Origin: Brachionus manjavacas | Lineage: Eukaryota; Rotifera; Eurotatoria; Ploima; Brachionidae | DNA length: 64,000 nt | Reading direction: 5' to 3' | Assembly: GCA_019054805.1 (NCBI GenBank) | Contig: JAHQIY010000001.1 | Span: 5,470,501-5,534,500 of the forward strand | Part shown: positions 21,711-31,599 of the stretch, one piece after another | Numbering within the stretch: position 1 is the first letter of the stretch | Layout of the letters: each line of letters opens with the position of its first letter | Notes under the pieces: model-generated | The model's input: the letters and a program-made list of their open reading frames with translations, nothing else | What the model was told of the DNA's origin: nothing | Database searches by the model: none | Position numbers and translations under genes: made by a program

Positions 21711-21957
21711 TAGTGTTGGGATCCGTTCAAGCGGACACTTGACCGGTCGAAATTTTCAGAAACCTTGTCCGCATTAGCCGGACAACCTTTAAGCGGGCGG
21801 TCATTTTGCCGGTTAGCCAGGCGGTCTAATTTTTGGACCGCCAAAATAAACGGGCGGCCTAAAAACCGGCCAACTTATTTTGGCGGTCCAAAAATAGACC
21901 GCCCGCAAAAAACCGTCCGTGTAATGGACCGGTTTGTCTTGACCGTATCCAACACCA
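21711..21957. mobile_element. GC-rich hAT-like MITE with 8-bp target duplication
   Basis: Ends read TAGTGTTGGGATCCG and, on the other strand, TGGTGTTGGATACGG. Both sides are flanked by ATAATAAT (21703-21710 and 21958-21965). TAGTGTTGG-type ends with 8-bp duplications are typical of hAT elements. The 247-bp interior is far richer in G+C than the surroundings and is a ladder of short self-complementary blocks (GCGGGCGGTC, GGACCGCC, GACCGGTC). No transposase. The flank is itself low-complexity, so the duplication could be partly chance. Confidence 0.75.
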
Positions 21958-22004
21958 ATAATAATACATAAACATTTTTGTACCAAGTCAATTAAAACAT
22001 TAGA

Positions 22005-22483
22005 AAAGTGTAATAACCCGCTTACTGTAAGCCTGTTCCCTAACCAGAGGTATTCGGGGACTTATCTGGGGGATTAATTAATTAAGGAAAAAGGGAGGTC
22101 TGTTGGGTTGACTCTTTTATTCGGAATCTAATTTCTTAATTTCCCTGCAATCTCTGACTCAGTCAATCAATTCAAGAATATCCCTACGATTCTTTTGAAA
22201 CTGGCCACCAAGTTTTTACCACATGATAATTTTATTTATTTTTCTTTTTAATTTCTTTATTATATACCCCTCTCAGTTTCTTCTAATTTTTTGACTTATT
22301 ATTTGTATATTGTATTTTGTATCAAAATTATCAATAAAGTCTATTAGACTACATAATCTTATCAGTTTCTCTAATTTCTGTAGTTTTCCTATTATTGCGT
22401 AATGTGCTACCATTGGCGATCTCCTAGTAGACCGCCTCCGCAAGCTTGCTTGCCGTCGCTTATTATTATTATTATTATTATTA
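22005..22483 (+). repeat. retroposon-like repeat ending in (TTA)n, copy 1
   Basis: The last 110 bases (from about 22375: GCGATCTCCTAGTAGACCGC, then CTCCGCAAGCTTGCTTGCCG) recur at 63428-63540 in the same orientation, and both copies end in a simple TTA/TTTTA repeat. The second copy lacks the left part, as expected of 5' truncation. An AATAAA lies at 22333. The left boundary near 22005 is uncertain. No coding sequence seen; a LINE 3' end or a SINE. Confidence 0.5.
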
Positions 22484-22769
22484 ACAAATGTAATAATATT
22501 TATAACTAAATAATAACTTCAGAAAAGAAGTTACTAAGAATGTTTTTCATTTCAGGTTCTAACAAAAGTACCATTTTGATTTAAAAAAAAGAAAAAAAAA
22601 GTATTCAAGGCCGACTCATAATTAACTTTGGTAGTTAAAATCTATTCGAGTTTTCATCTCATTTTTGTTATTTATTTTAGTTCACTTTTTTAAAGATTCA
22701 AGATTAAAAATTTAGTATATGTTGTAGATTCAAATTTTAAATGTTTTCTCTAATCTTCCAACTCGAATG

Positions 22770-22860
22770 CCCGACTCCATTGTGTAATTGCTACCTTATT
22801 ATTCCTTCTTTTTTTCCTGATGCTTCAACTAAATAAACATGTGTCACTTCTAACACTCTA
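22770..22860 (+). mobile_element. LINE-A extreme 3' coding fragment
   Basis: Reads SNARLHCVIATLLF-like in one frame and, in the family frame, RMPDSIV then CYLIIPSFFPDA; the nucleotide string from ACTCGAATGCCCGACTCC to TTTTTTCCTGATGC matches the LINE-A end at 7380-7440 and (complement) 54247-54310. Confidence 0.65.
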
Positions 22861-23104
22861 TTTCAATATATCTCTTTTAATTCTCTTTTCATTTTTCATC
22901 AGCTTATTTTCAATGTATTTTGATTTTATTTATTATTTATTTTTTATTGCTTTTTTAATTGATTTTTTGGGAGGCGTTTATTTAAATTATTAATGATAAA
23001 AATACAAAAAATTGTATCAATATTTTGACCCATAAGATAAAATATCAGATAGCTGAACTATCAAATGAAATGTGGTTCGTTTTTAATTATTTAGAAAAAA
23101 GTTC
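22861..23104. other. AT-rich spacer
   Basis: Nothing recognised; likely 3' flank of the minus-strand gene to its right. Confidence 0.3.
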
Positions 23105-23852
23105 TTACTGAAAATCATCGAGCTTTTGAACAAAAAATTCGACAAAAATATTTTTGCTAAACTTTTTGACTACAGGCCACACGATCATTTGCATGTGATC
23201 CTCGTGATCTAGAACAAAAATTAGAGCACAGTCTCGTGATCAAAAACAATAGAAAATAAACCATTGATTTGCGCAATCATTAAAGCGTGGAATGGCTTGA
23301 TGGCCACTTGCTCTGACACATCTTTTACTAAAGCGTCCAATTTGGACGTCTCGCTAGACTTAAACATGCTTTTAAATGACCTGCCCGCTAATGCATCCTT
23401 AAAAGAGTAAAATTTAGAACTATGTGTGTTTGGCGCAGCAAGCGCATTACTTGGCCGTATCCTAAGAAGCTGGACGTGTTGGCCGAAGCACTCTGAACCA
23501 GCAAATCGACGCTCAGCGGCTGAGCTATGATGTTGTTGTTGGTGTCCTGGCCGAAGCATGGCGACTTTTTGATCATTGAGCATGTGACTTTAAAGTATTT
23601 GGTGGCGTCTCTGGTAAATTGAGTGAATTGTTCGCTAGTTGCTGTCGGGGCGCAGAACTTTTTGAGCGTTTGTTCGCGCTCGTGCGACCGCTGCTTTCTT
23701 TTTAGGCTTTGGCTGTTGTTGTTTTGTTCGTGCAGAGTGAAGTCAATGTCGGAAAAGTCGATGGCGTCTATGTCTAAATCGTCCGGTGGGTCCAACTCGA
23801 ACGACTTAAACTGGCGCGAGTACTCCAAACTGGTATTGCCGCTGTCTATCAT
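23105..23852 (-). CDS. unrecognised 213-residue protein, three exons with two 53-base introns
   Basis: Two overlapping minus-strand frames look like a frameshift, but splicing resolves them. Exons: 23852-23451, 23397-23262, 23208-23105. Intron 1 has CCAA|GTAATG and TTTTAAG|GATG, intron 2 AATG|GTTTAT and TTCTAG|ATCA, each preceded by a CTAA(A/T) branch-like motif; both are exactly 53 bases, and phases 0 and 1 join to one frame ending TAA. Start chosen at the first in-frame ATG (MIDSGNTSLEYS). Residues 15-45 are acidic (ELDPPDDLDIDAIDFSDID), 50-70 basic (LKRKQRSHEREQTLKK, possible nuclear signal). The C-terminal half, with KPFHALMIAQIN then DHEDHMQMIVWPVVKKFSKN, looks folded. I do not recognise the family. 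G+C is higher than in the neighbourhood, as in the other host exons. Confidence 0.7.
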
Positions 23853-24189
23853 TGTTGCTAATTGGCGTGAATTGGGTACGCGCACATCACATTAAATAAC
23901 ATCATGTTTTCAAAATGTCTAATAATATTTAAAAATATTAACTAGTGTGTGTGTGAGATTTGATAGCGATGAAAAAAAAGACATTTATTATTATTATTTT
24001 ATTTAAGAAATCTCCTCAATTCCATACAGAATTGCGATTTATGAAAAAAAAAATTTTTTCTTAAATGATTACATCAAATTATAATCAAAAAGAATAGTAT
24101 GCATTTGGCATACATTCAAACGTTGCGAGCATAATAGCAGCGAATGATACCTGGCCTCCATTCATAGCAATATTTGAATAGAAAGAGAA

Positions 24190-24207
24190 AAGAGAGAGAG
24201 AGAGAGA
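24190..24207. repeat. (GA)n microsatellite, short
   Basis: Uninterrupted AG/GA run of about 17 bases, separated by about 160 bases from a longer one. Confidence 0.9.
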
Positions 24208-24361
24208 AAAAAAATTTCGCACTTTGTTTAAGAAAAAACAAGCACTAAACGAACAAACGCATTTTAATAATTACTATGTAATAATTTATTATTATTTAAA
24301 ATATATTGAAATTTATGATAATTTAGAAAAATGTAGAAAGGTATTTTGTTTAGATAACGAG

Positions 24362-24364
<3 letters not shown>

Positions 24365-24396
<32 letters not shown>
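24365..24396. repeat. (GA)n microsatellite
   Basis: Sixteen or so uninterrupted GA units. It explains the ERERERER in a spurious plus-strand reading frame. Confidence 0.95.
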
Positions 24397-24400
<4 letters not shown>

Positions 24401-24479
24401 TGGTTGATTTTCTTTTCTTGTTCAAATATCAAAGAGAATTTATAAGTTTGATGTCCAAATTAAAAAATCAGAATTTTTT

Positions 24480-25380
24480 TCTGGACTCGAATAAATGAGC
24501 AACAAATTTATGAGATTTTCTCAATAATAGCAAGTTTTTTGTAAAAGTGAATGACCATTCTTCAGCTCAGGGTGACATTCAGTTAGGGGTACCTCAAGAA
24601 GCTGTAATTAGTCCTCTCCTTTTTACAATATTTATAAATGACATTCCAAAATTGAACTCAAAAAATAAAAGCTACTCTCTTCTATTTGCCGATGATCTTG
24701 TTTCCTACTTTATAATTAAAAAGCATGGTAAAATTGTCACATCAATAAATTGCTTTTTGAAAAAAATTGAAGTTTGGCTTGTAAAATGGAAAATGGCCCC
24801 TGAAAAGTGAAGTCATACCATTTTCTCCGGAAATCCAGGTAAAAACCAATCTCTAACTTTAAAAATTTTTGGAAAAAGTATACCGTATGAAAAAAGCCTT
24901 TATTTCTAGGCATCACTTTCGATGAAAACCTTAGCTTCGACTCTTCAGACTTTATTAGATCAAGATGCATTGATCGTATCAACGTCTTAAAAATTCTGGC
25001 ACAAAAGTCTTGGAAACTTAACCACAATACTTTGGTTAATATATACAAATCGTTAATTGGCCCTATTGTTGATTATAGTTCATCAAGTTCTCCCAACTAT
25101 TTCAATTAAGTACAGTTATAATTTCCTCAAGACACTCCATCTGATCTCCTGATAAATTTCCTAGATGACATAAAGCTAGATAGCATTGAAGTTCGTTTAA
25201 ATAAACTATTCATAAAATGTCTTAAAAATAGTGTTATTTTCAAAAATACACCTATGCCAGTACTTTTGTTAATAGCTCAAGATCTTGTAAGAAAAAAAAA
25301 CACCATTATGTAATATATGGAATGAATTCAGTGAATGGTTAAATGATAAGGGACTATCTCTCTGATTTTAAATCTTTTTG
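24480..25380 (+). mobile_element. LINE-A-like copy, reverse transcriptase to C-terminus, decayed
   Basis: In frame from 24547: GVPQEAVISPLLFTIFIND, then YSLLFADDLVSYFIIKKHGK with an intact FADD. After a stop at 24808 the shifted frame reads GNPGKNQSLTLKIFGK, YFLGITFDENLSF, and further DFIRSRCIDRINVLKILAQK and NIYKSLIGPIVDYSSSS. A third shift recovers LDSIEVRLNKLFIKCL. The order palm, YLG motif, thumb is complete but carries several stops. It differs enough from the copies at 27873 and 53340 to be an older subfamily. Confidence 0.88.
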
Positions 25381-25630
25381 CTTTATTCTTTTTCTTTTTT
25401 TTTACACTAAAATTAAAAAAAAAACGCTTTTCCAGTAATTTACTAACTTATTCTTTTTTGTGCTTTATTTTTCAAAAATTTTACTTTATTCACTTAAAAA
25501 TTCTATTTTTACTTATCTAATGGCAGAAGGAATTTTATTACTCAGAGCCATTTCAAATTTAAATAAACAATTTAAAAAAAATGAGTTTTGAATTAAAGTT
25601 GTATTGGGAAAATTGGCGCAAAAGAATAAA

Positions 25631-26219
25631 TTAAAGAGATTTTTTATTCTTCGTTTGGTCATTGTTGTTGTTCTTGTTAAGAGCGGCTTTTTTGTGCACC
25701 ACTATTCTCTGCATGACTAGATAGCTTTCGTACAACCACAGTATCTTAAAGAGATAAGATAAAAAAAAAGAAATTGGAGCTTGGAGTTAAAAGAGTGTGT
25801 ACCAGTAGAAGGGCGCAGTTAATAATGATCGGCGAGCTAAACACTGTGGAAATGAAAAACCCGCCACTGTCGAAGTACTGCTCGAGGGCAAAATGGTGCC
25901 AGTAGTTGGCGCCCAGCTCGTTTAGCCTCTCGGAGCCGTAGCAAAGAATGACCAAGGCGAAAAATAGAAATACTTGAAAGTTAGAGCATCGTCTCGAAAG
26001 AATGATTGACAACAGCGTGGCCAAGTGAAATAGGAGCAGACACCAAAGCCATTTTTCGGACCAGTCAATCTTTCAAAAATTAGATTAGTTTCAATTGATT
26101 ACTTTTGTTTGACAAAGTACTGCTCTTAGAAAGCTTAATATTCCGTCTATGTTTTTCGTCTCGAATCTTAGCGAATTCGAGCTGCTCTGTCTCAATTTTG
26201 ACAAGTCTATTGTTTGCAT
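25631..26219 (-). CDS. TMEM18: TMEM18, transmembrane protein 18, complete in three exons
   Basis: TMEM18 is a small membrane protein of the inner nuclear envelope; human variants near it associate with body mass. Exons 26219-26121, 26069-25803, 25744-25631 join with GT/AG ends, all in phase 0, into 159 residues. Introns are 51 and 58 bases. Family matches: IDWSEKWLWCLLLFHLATLL (first membrane segment), VFLFFALVILCYGSERLNEL (second), QYFDSGGFFISTVFSSPIII (third and the hallmark block), then LWLYESYLVMQR, and a basic Asn/Lys-rich tail as in the family. The start Met at 26219 gives the N-terminal segment MQTIDLSKLRQSS, which is variable in the family. The 92-codon open frame at 25746-26024 is only the middle exon read into its intron. 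No domain is missing. Confidence 0.9.
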
Positions 26220-26229
26220 TGTTTGAAAA

Positions 26230-27185
26230 GCAAAAAATTTGATGAATTAAACAAATTCCTACAACCGACTAAAAAATGGTGTTCTGCATATGCTTCGTTT
26301 AAGTGATGTGTCACACACATACATATACACGCTTACACACACATACACACATGAGCTTTATAATTTTAACTTTTTATCTAATTGATCTAGCTCGCCAATT
26401 AGGTCAAGTTTAATTACTTGAAAAATCGCTCATGCAAACAAAATTGGTCTTGTAGACAAAAATGCTCTCTAGTCCAACATTTTCTCAGAATGTTTTTTTA
26501 ATATTATTTTAATGAAATTTTTAATTTGTACACTGTAAAGACTCAAGCAACAAAGTGAAAGAAAGGAAAAAGAGAAAAAAAAGAAAGAGAGGAGAAAGAG
26601 GGTTAGCTCATGTTTCTTTGTTTTTTTTATCGATTTTTCCGATTCGTCTAATATCTTGCTGAAGCGTTCTGGGATTAAACAGATACGCAATTGTTTACAT
26701 TGAGTGCATCATTGAAAGAAACACGCATTGAGTAGTTTATCACGAGGAGCTATTTATTATGGAAAAATATCATTGCTCCAGTCAATTAAAATAATTAGAT
26801 ATTTATTTCTAAAAAGCAGACTAATTTCTAAGCTCCTCGATAGCAATAAGGTAATGCTTCAATTCAATCGTTTGTACATGAATGAAATGTCAACCAAATA
26901 GAATACAAAACAGGTTTCGACTGCAATTTTATGTTTTTGTGATTTTTTTTAAATAGTTTATTTAATATTTTTAAAATGGCTTTGAGTAATAAAACTTAAA
27001 AAAAGTGTCAATAAAAAAGTTACATTAAATTAATTAGAATTTGAAAGAGAAATTAGAAATGTTACAGAAAACTGTTGTTCATTGGAAGAGCTCGTTTGAG
27101 ACTTTACAAGGCAGGGTTTTAAGTTCAGAACTTCTTGAGCTTTCAACAAAAACATCAATAAAATCCTGCATGAGTGAAATAATGA
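26230..27185. other. spacer with (AC)n-like repeat
   Basis: Contains an imperfect ACACAC/ACATAC run at 26312-26352 and an AG-rich run at 26556-26600. Probably holds the TMEM18 promoter close to 26230. A CGAGGAGCT and its inverse lie at about 26741 and 26833. No gene recognised. Confidence 0.35.
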
Positions 27186-27189
27186 GCGT

Positions 27190-27660
27190 GTTTTTATAAA
27201 TTAAACTTTTTTTATGTACTTTTCAAGCAGAATTCTGAGTCTTGATTCAATTCTATCTACCTTTTGTTTCTCGAGAAGGCAAGAAAGTTGAATAGACGGT
27301 GTTTCTTATGGTAAGTGATAGATTGACTTAAAACATGTATTTTGAATTACTTGCAGTTTTTGAATGTTTGTCTGGGAGACACGGGATAGGATGAAAAAAC
27401 TATAGTCTATAATGAAACCTATAAGGGCATTAAAAATTCAATTTAAGGGTTTTTTACTTAACTTCAACGATCTGTGTGACAAAATTTTAATTAAGTTCAC
27501 GCGATCATGACATCTAGAACGAATGAATTCAATCTGGAGGTTGAAACAAAGTCCCAGGTTTGCAATGTTGCCATATTTATTGAAGATAAAAAAGGTTACC
27601 AGGTCATCGGCAAACAACAAGGAATATGACTGTTTTTTTGGTCCTGCTTGGGGATATCAT
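27190..27660 (-). mobile_element. LINE-A-like fragment, internally deleted
   Basis: The minus strand reads LFADDLVTFFIFNKYGNIAN at 27560-27620, then jumps to IEFIRSRCHDRVNLIKILSH, which lies about 130 residues later in the copy at 24480, so the part between is deleted. It continues in another frame as ALIGFIIDYSFFILSRVSQT and DRIESRLRILLEKYIKK. Decayed. Confidence 0.8.
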
Positions 27661-27714
27661 TAATAAAAATAGTAAAGAAAAAAACGATATTTAATTTTTC
27701 TATTTATTTGTGAA

Positions 27715-28980
27715 TCTCAACCGAGTTAATGCTTCTTCGGAATAAAAATGCATAAAAATAAAAAAAAATAAAATTAAAAATAAACAAAAAACGTCAAGTT
27801 GAAATAGCTAGAGGCTATACATGTTTAAATATTTGATAGTTCAGGAAAAAAGAAAAAACTGTAAGGTAGCAATTACACAATAGAGTTTGATATTGATTCA
27901 AAACTTTCTCTAAATTCTTCTACCAGTCTAACGACCAATGGGACAGAATGACTCAATCCTACCCTGACATTTCTCTCACTCAACTCAAAAAGTCGGTTTG
28001 AGACTGTTAGTAGTTTAAGTTTATTGAAAGCCTCTTGGTGCACAATATTGGAGGGGGTATCATATTTCAGCTTCAAATTGATCGAACTGCTGATTTTTGA
28101 ATAAGTTGTATTTTTTTGATGTTAGTTTCTGAGAAAGAATTTAAACAAGGAAATGCATAATCCAAGATTGATCCTATCAAAGATGAAACAATTACCTGAT
28201 GTTTTCATGGATAGACAATGAGATCAAACTTTTAAAAAATCATTTTCCTTTTTGTACTTTTTGTACTTTTTCAGAATATTATTTTATTTGGCCCTGATCC
28301 TTTTTGTACTTTTTGTGATTAATAGTAATTTGAATCATTTTATTAAAACTTAAACGGGGTCCGGGGCGGAGCCCTGGTTTAGGAATTCGGGTATGCTGAA
28401 ATTTAAAATTTATATTTAAAAAATTGATTAATAAAAGGTTTTTTTATTACCATTAAGTATAAAAAGTACAAAAAGTACAGAAAGGATTCTTACTTTTAAA
28501 TATTTTCATTGTCTATACCTCGATGTTTTTGGTTTTAGACCCCATTTTCTATTTGAGAGATATTTTATTTCATTAAGCCTTGAATTACAGCGCTCTTTTA
28601 ATTCATCCACCATTGAACAAAATGTAAGTTTTGAGTCCAATGCAATACCTAAGAAATTAACTATTTGCTCATTATTTAAATTGTTACCATTAATTTAAGG
28701 TCAAAATTGATTTTAATTTTTGTTTTTTTTCAAACATCATGTAACATGACTTTTCAATAGAAATTTTCATTTAACTTTTGAAAAGCCATCTTTCAACTTA
28801 TTTTAGGTACTTATTTATCACGTTTTCAAGATTTTCTATCTTTATGAAAATAAAAAAATAAGTCAAATCATCTGCAAAAAGAAGTGAATATTGGCTGTTT
28901 GAAACGATCAAGCCGTGACAAGTTTTATAGTCATCATTAATCAAAATCACAAAAAATTTTCTGCACTAGAATTTTTAAAC
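27715..28980 (-). mobile_element. LINE-A 3' copy, split by a MITE at 28206-28521
   Basis: Begins (3' end) with a decayed version of the LINE-A terminal hairpin and an A/T-rich tail at 27715-27800, then the C-terminal coding block (NIVHQEAFNKLKLLTVSNRL, FELSERNVRVGLSHSVPLVV, RLVEEFRESFE) at 27873-28076. The sequence resumes at 28530 beyond the MITE with the upstream coding part. The part 27827-28205 is almost identical to 53294-53674, but the part beyond the MITE is clearly more diverged. Stops and shifts; non-functional. Confidence 0.88.
28206..28521. mobile_element. MITE with 8-bp target duplication, inserted in LINE-A
   Basis: The empty site is preserved in the second LINE-A copy at 53667, which reads straight through. 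Here GATGTTTT is present on both sides (28198-28205 and 28522-28529). Left end CATGGATAGACAATGAG and right end (complement) GAGGTATAGACAATGAA share an 11-base core, followed by mirrored TTTTTGTACTTTTTGTAC blocks at 28248-28272 and 28459-28487. A GC-rich hairpin CCGGGGC/GCCCTGG sits in the middle (28361-28377). No coding sequence. The 8-bp duplication suggests hAT. Confidence 0.88.
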
Positions 28981-29114
28981 TTCTTTAACATAAACTTTTC
29001 AAAAAATATTTTAATAAAAAAATAAATGCTTTAAAAACTTACCCTTATTTTATTTTTTTTCGAGTAAATAATTTGTCAAAATATTCAAAATATCATTTAT
29101 TTTATTTTTTTGAA

Positions 29115-29200
29115 AGTCTTTACCGGGCTAATGCTTCTTAAGAATAAAAATATATAAAAAAAAATCAAAAATAAAGTTAGACAAGATAAAATAAATAAAA
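29115..29200 (-). repeat. LINE-A-type 3' tail, decayed
   Basis: The complement reads AAGAAGCATTAGCCCGGTAA, a worn version of the LINE-A terminal hairpin (GGAGC...GCTCGGTA), next to an A/T-rich tail. Confidence 0.5.
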
Positions 29201-29299
29201 ATAAATAAAAAGAAAAAAAAGCATAACTAATTTTTTGTGTTTTAGGTGGCTTTTGGTGGTAATTGAAAAAGCCATCTTGTTCTGTGTTGGAAATTTATG

Positions 29300-29560
29300 A
29301 CTGCAAGTAATTCATTTAAAACGTTTGATTATGAACAATTTAAAAAAGAATTAGATAAGATAAGCTAGGCTGCCCATTTTGAATACATTTATGAAAAACT
29401 TTGTTGTAATTTCTTTCCTAAAGGAAGCATTCCAAAAAATAAACACTCAGTGGATCTCATTAAATACAAAAAAAGTTATTCGAATTAGATCTATGGTACA
29501 AATATTTAACCTCAAATACAAATCCAAAAATATTGATCTTCATAGAGGGCTATCATAATT
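29300..29560 (+). mobile_element. possible LINE-B linker fragment
   Basis: Plus strand reads FDYEQFKKELDKIS, IYEKLCCNFFPKGSIPKNKH and KYKKSY, which has the style of the linker between endonuclease and reverse transcriptase in LINE ORF2. No catalytic motif is present, so this is tentative. Confidence 0.4.
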
Positions 29561-29594
29561 TAGATCTAAGATATATTTAGCTCGAATTTTTTTT

Positions 29595-29870
29595 ATAAGT
29601 CATTCATAATTCAGAGTTAGATTTTGAGAATGAATTTAAACAAGGAAAAGAAAAGTGTAAAATGAGAAGATCTGTTTACAGACTATGATACTGAGGAACT
29701 GTGACTTAATGCAATCTAGGTTGCAAGCTGATAAAGTGCAGCGTTATGAACTGCACTCACACTTATGAGTTACAGCTCACACTACTTCTAATACTACTAC
29801 TATGTTTAGAATTTGTAAAGATTTCCTAGGTTTTGGTTTTTAGACCCCATTTCTTATTTGAAGGAAATGT
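29595..29870 (-). mobile_element. LINE-A fragment interrupted by a LINE-B 3' end
   Basis: The stretch 29595-29660 (TTTTGAGAATGAATTTAAAC then AAGGAAAAG) and 29820-29870 (TTTTTAGACCCCATTTCTTA) match adjacent parts of LINE-A at 53590-53700 and 54550-54660. Between them lies LINE-B material in the opposite orientation. Confidence 0.65.
29665..29818 (+). mobile_element. LINE-B 3' end, 5'-truncated, inside LINE-A
   Basis: Ends in a worn (CTA)n tail (about 29795-29815). A hairpin AGTGCAG (29735-29741) / CTGCACT (29751-29757) sits at the position of the 3' hairpin of the copies at 37790 and 46503. GAGTTACAGCT resembles the 46537 region. Confidence 0.6.
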
Positions 29871-29879
29871 CATCAGAAT

Positions 29880-31370
29880 TCATCAGCATTTCTCTTAATT
29901 GAGAATAAATTATTCTTTCAGTTAAAATAATTAACAACTAGATTAAAGTATTTAATTTTAGAATTTGTATTCTTTTTTTTATTTCGAAAACTATTATTAA
30001 TTTAATAAAAGAACAAACATTTTAAATTAGTCTTTATTTTAATAATAGCTTTTTTTCTGTCTTTTTTTTCAGCATACTGTTTTTAACTTTCATTTTATTT
30101 ATTTTTATTTTATTAAACTCTTATTTTTAATTTTTAATTTTTTATATATTTTTTTTTAAATGAAGAACCCTGAGTTCGATACAGATAAAATCTAATAAAA
30201 TAAAATAAAAAAATTGTATTCTTAATTATTCTGAGATTAAACTTGGCGAGAAATTTTTTTGCAACCTTTCGAGAAATCGAATTTCAAAATAATTGCAAAT
30301 TTAATTTTCACATAGTCACAAAATCAGCAAGTCGGTTCCTAAAAAATGAAAAGAACAATGCTCTAGTATGCAGTTTATGTAACTTTTAATTTCATTGAAA
30401 TGTATAAAAGGTTTAAATTCCATTTAGAAAATCTTAATCATGGTCATATAAACCTTGAATAGAAGAAGCTTAATTAAATGTAGATACTTTTCTCCATTTA
30501 TTTTTATTTACAATAAAATTTTTCACACCCAGTTATCTTTCTTTAGCTTATTTATTAATTTACATATATTTTGTATAAAAAAATATTACAAATTTTATTT
30601 TTATTATTTTTTTTCTTAGTAAATTGAGTTATTTTTTGTTATTCATTGAGATAAAAAGAAAAAGTAGGAAACCTAAAATTTGTTTAAAAAATTTTTCTTC
30701 TTTCAGAGTTAAAAAAAATTGGTCTCTTGAAGTTATTCTTTTCTACGTGAATGAAAAAAACTGGAAAAAAGCCGAAAAAATGTAGCCATATTCCACTTTG
30801 GATACATTAAAAATAGGTAATTTTGTTCAATTTTTCTTGAATATTTGCAGTAATAAGGACTTTTGATAACTAGTTCCACTCAAAAATATAAAACATAAAC
30901 CACTTCTTTTATAAACTATAAAACTTCAAGACTCTCTTGTAAAAAAAAGAATTAGAAAAATTTTACTTCAACTTTTATTTACCGGTCATTACAAAACTTT
31001 TATAGAAATTTCTGCGGTTAGTCATTAAATATTCAAATTAAAGAATCATTTTTTGTATTCAAGACTAAATTTTTTTTATTATATTAAATGTCTAATAAGT
31101 ACGATTACATAAATTTGAATCTTTAAATCTATTATCGGTTTCATTTTTGTTTAAAGAACTGATTTAACTAATAAAATCCGACTAAAAAAATTTTTTCTAT
31201 AAATTTTGTCCCATCTATTATTTTTTTTAATTCATGTTTCTTCTGTAGGAGCTTTAGCTCGATAATTTAAACTATAAATTATAATAAAATTGATAAGCTT
31301 TTTTTTTTTAATTTCTTTAGCAATAAATTTAATTAAATTTCTAATTAAAAAATAATTAATTAATTGTCTA
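29880..31370. other. AT-rich spacer with two worn LINE tails
   Basis: Worn LINE-A-like 3' ends near 30165-30210 (GAGTTCGATACAGATA, then TAAAATAAAATAA) and 31240-31265 (TCTGTAGGAGCTTTAGCTCG), both plus strand. No gene is recognised. Confidence 0.45.
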
Positions 31371-31375
31371 AATCT

Positions 31376-31464
31376 CAGAGTTGGTCAAAAGTCAAACTTT
31401 AAAGTCAGAATCGTTAAAAGTAAAAGTCAAAGTAGACTTTGACTTTGACTTTTGACCAACTCTG
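31376..31464. mobile_element. 89-bp minimal MITE of the CAGAGTTG family
   Basis: Left CAGAGTTGGTCAAAAGTCAA and right end complement CAGAGTTGGTCAAAAGTCAA are the same over 20 bases. Flanks CTAAATCT and TTAAATAT agree at six of eight positions, a worn target duplication. The interior is AAAGTC/GACTTT repeats. Confidence 0.7.
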
Positions 31465-31599
31465 TTAAATATGTATAAAAATTTCATAATAATTAAATAA
31501 ATGTCATTTCAAGAACCAGTCGAGGGCCTCATCTAAAAATTGAAATCTTCAAAAACTATGCAAAGTAGTTGCACTTTTGACTTGTATAATACATTTTAA

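Noticed and set aside
23388-23583. Apparent frameshift between two overlapping minus-strand frames
   Set aside because: Two 53-base GT-AG introns with correct phases give one continuous frame, so no frameshift is needed.
24224-24445. 73-codon plus-strand frame with ERERER repeat
   Set aside because: Generated by the (GA)n microsatellite.
26733-26845. Possible MITE with CGAGGAGCT inverted ends
   Set aside because: Only about nine bases match and no target duplication is visible.
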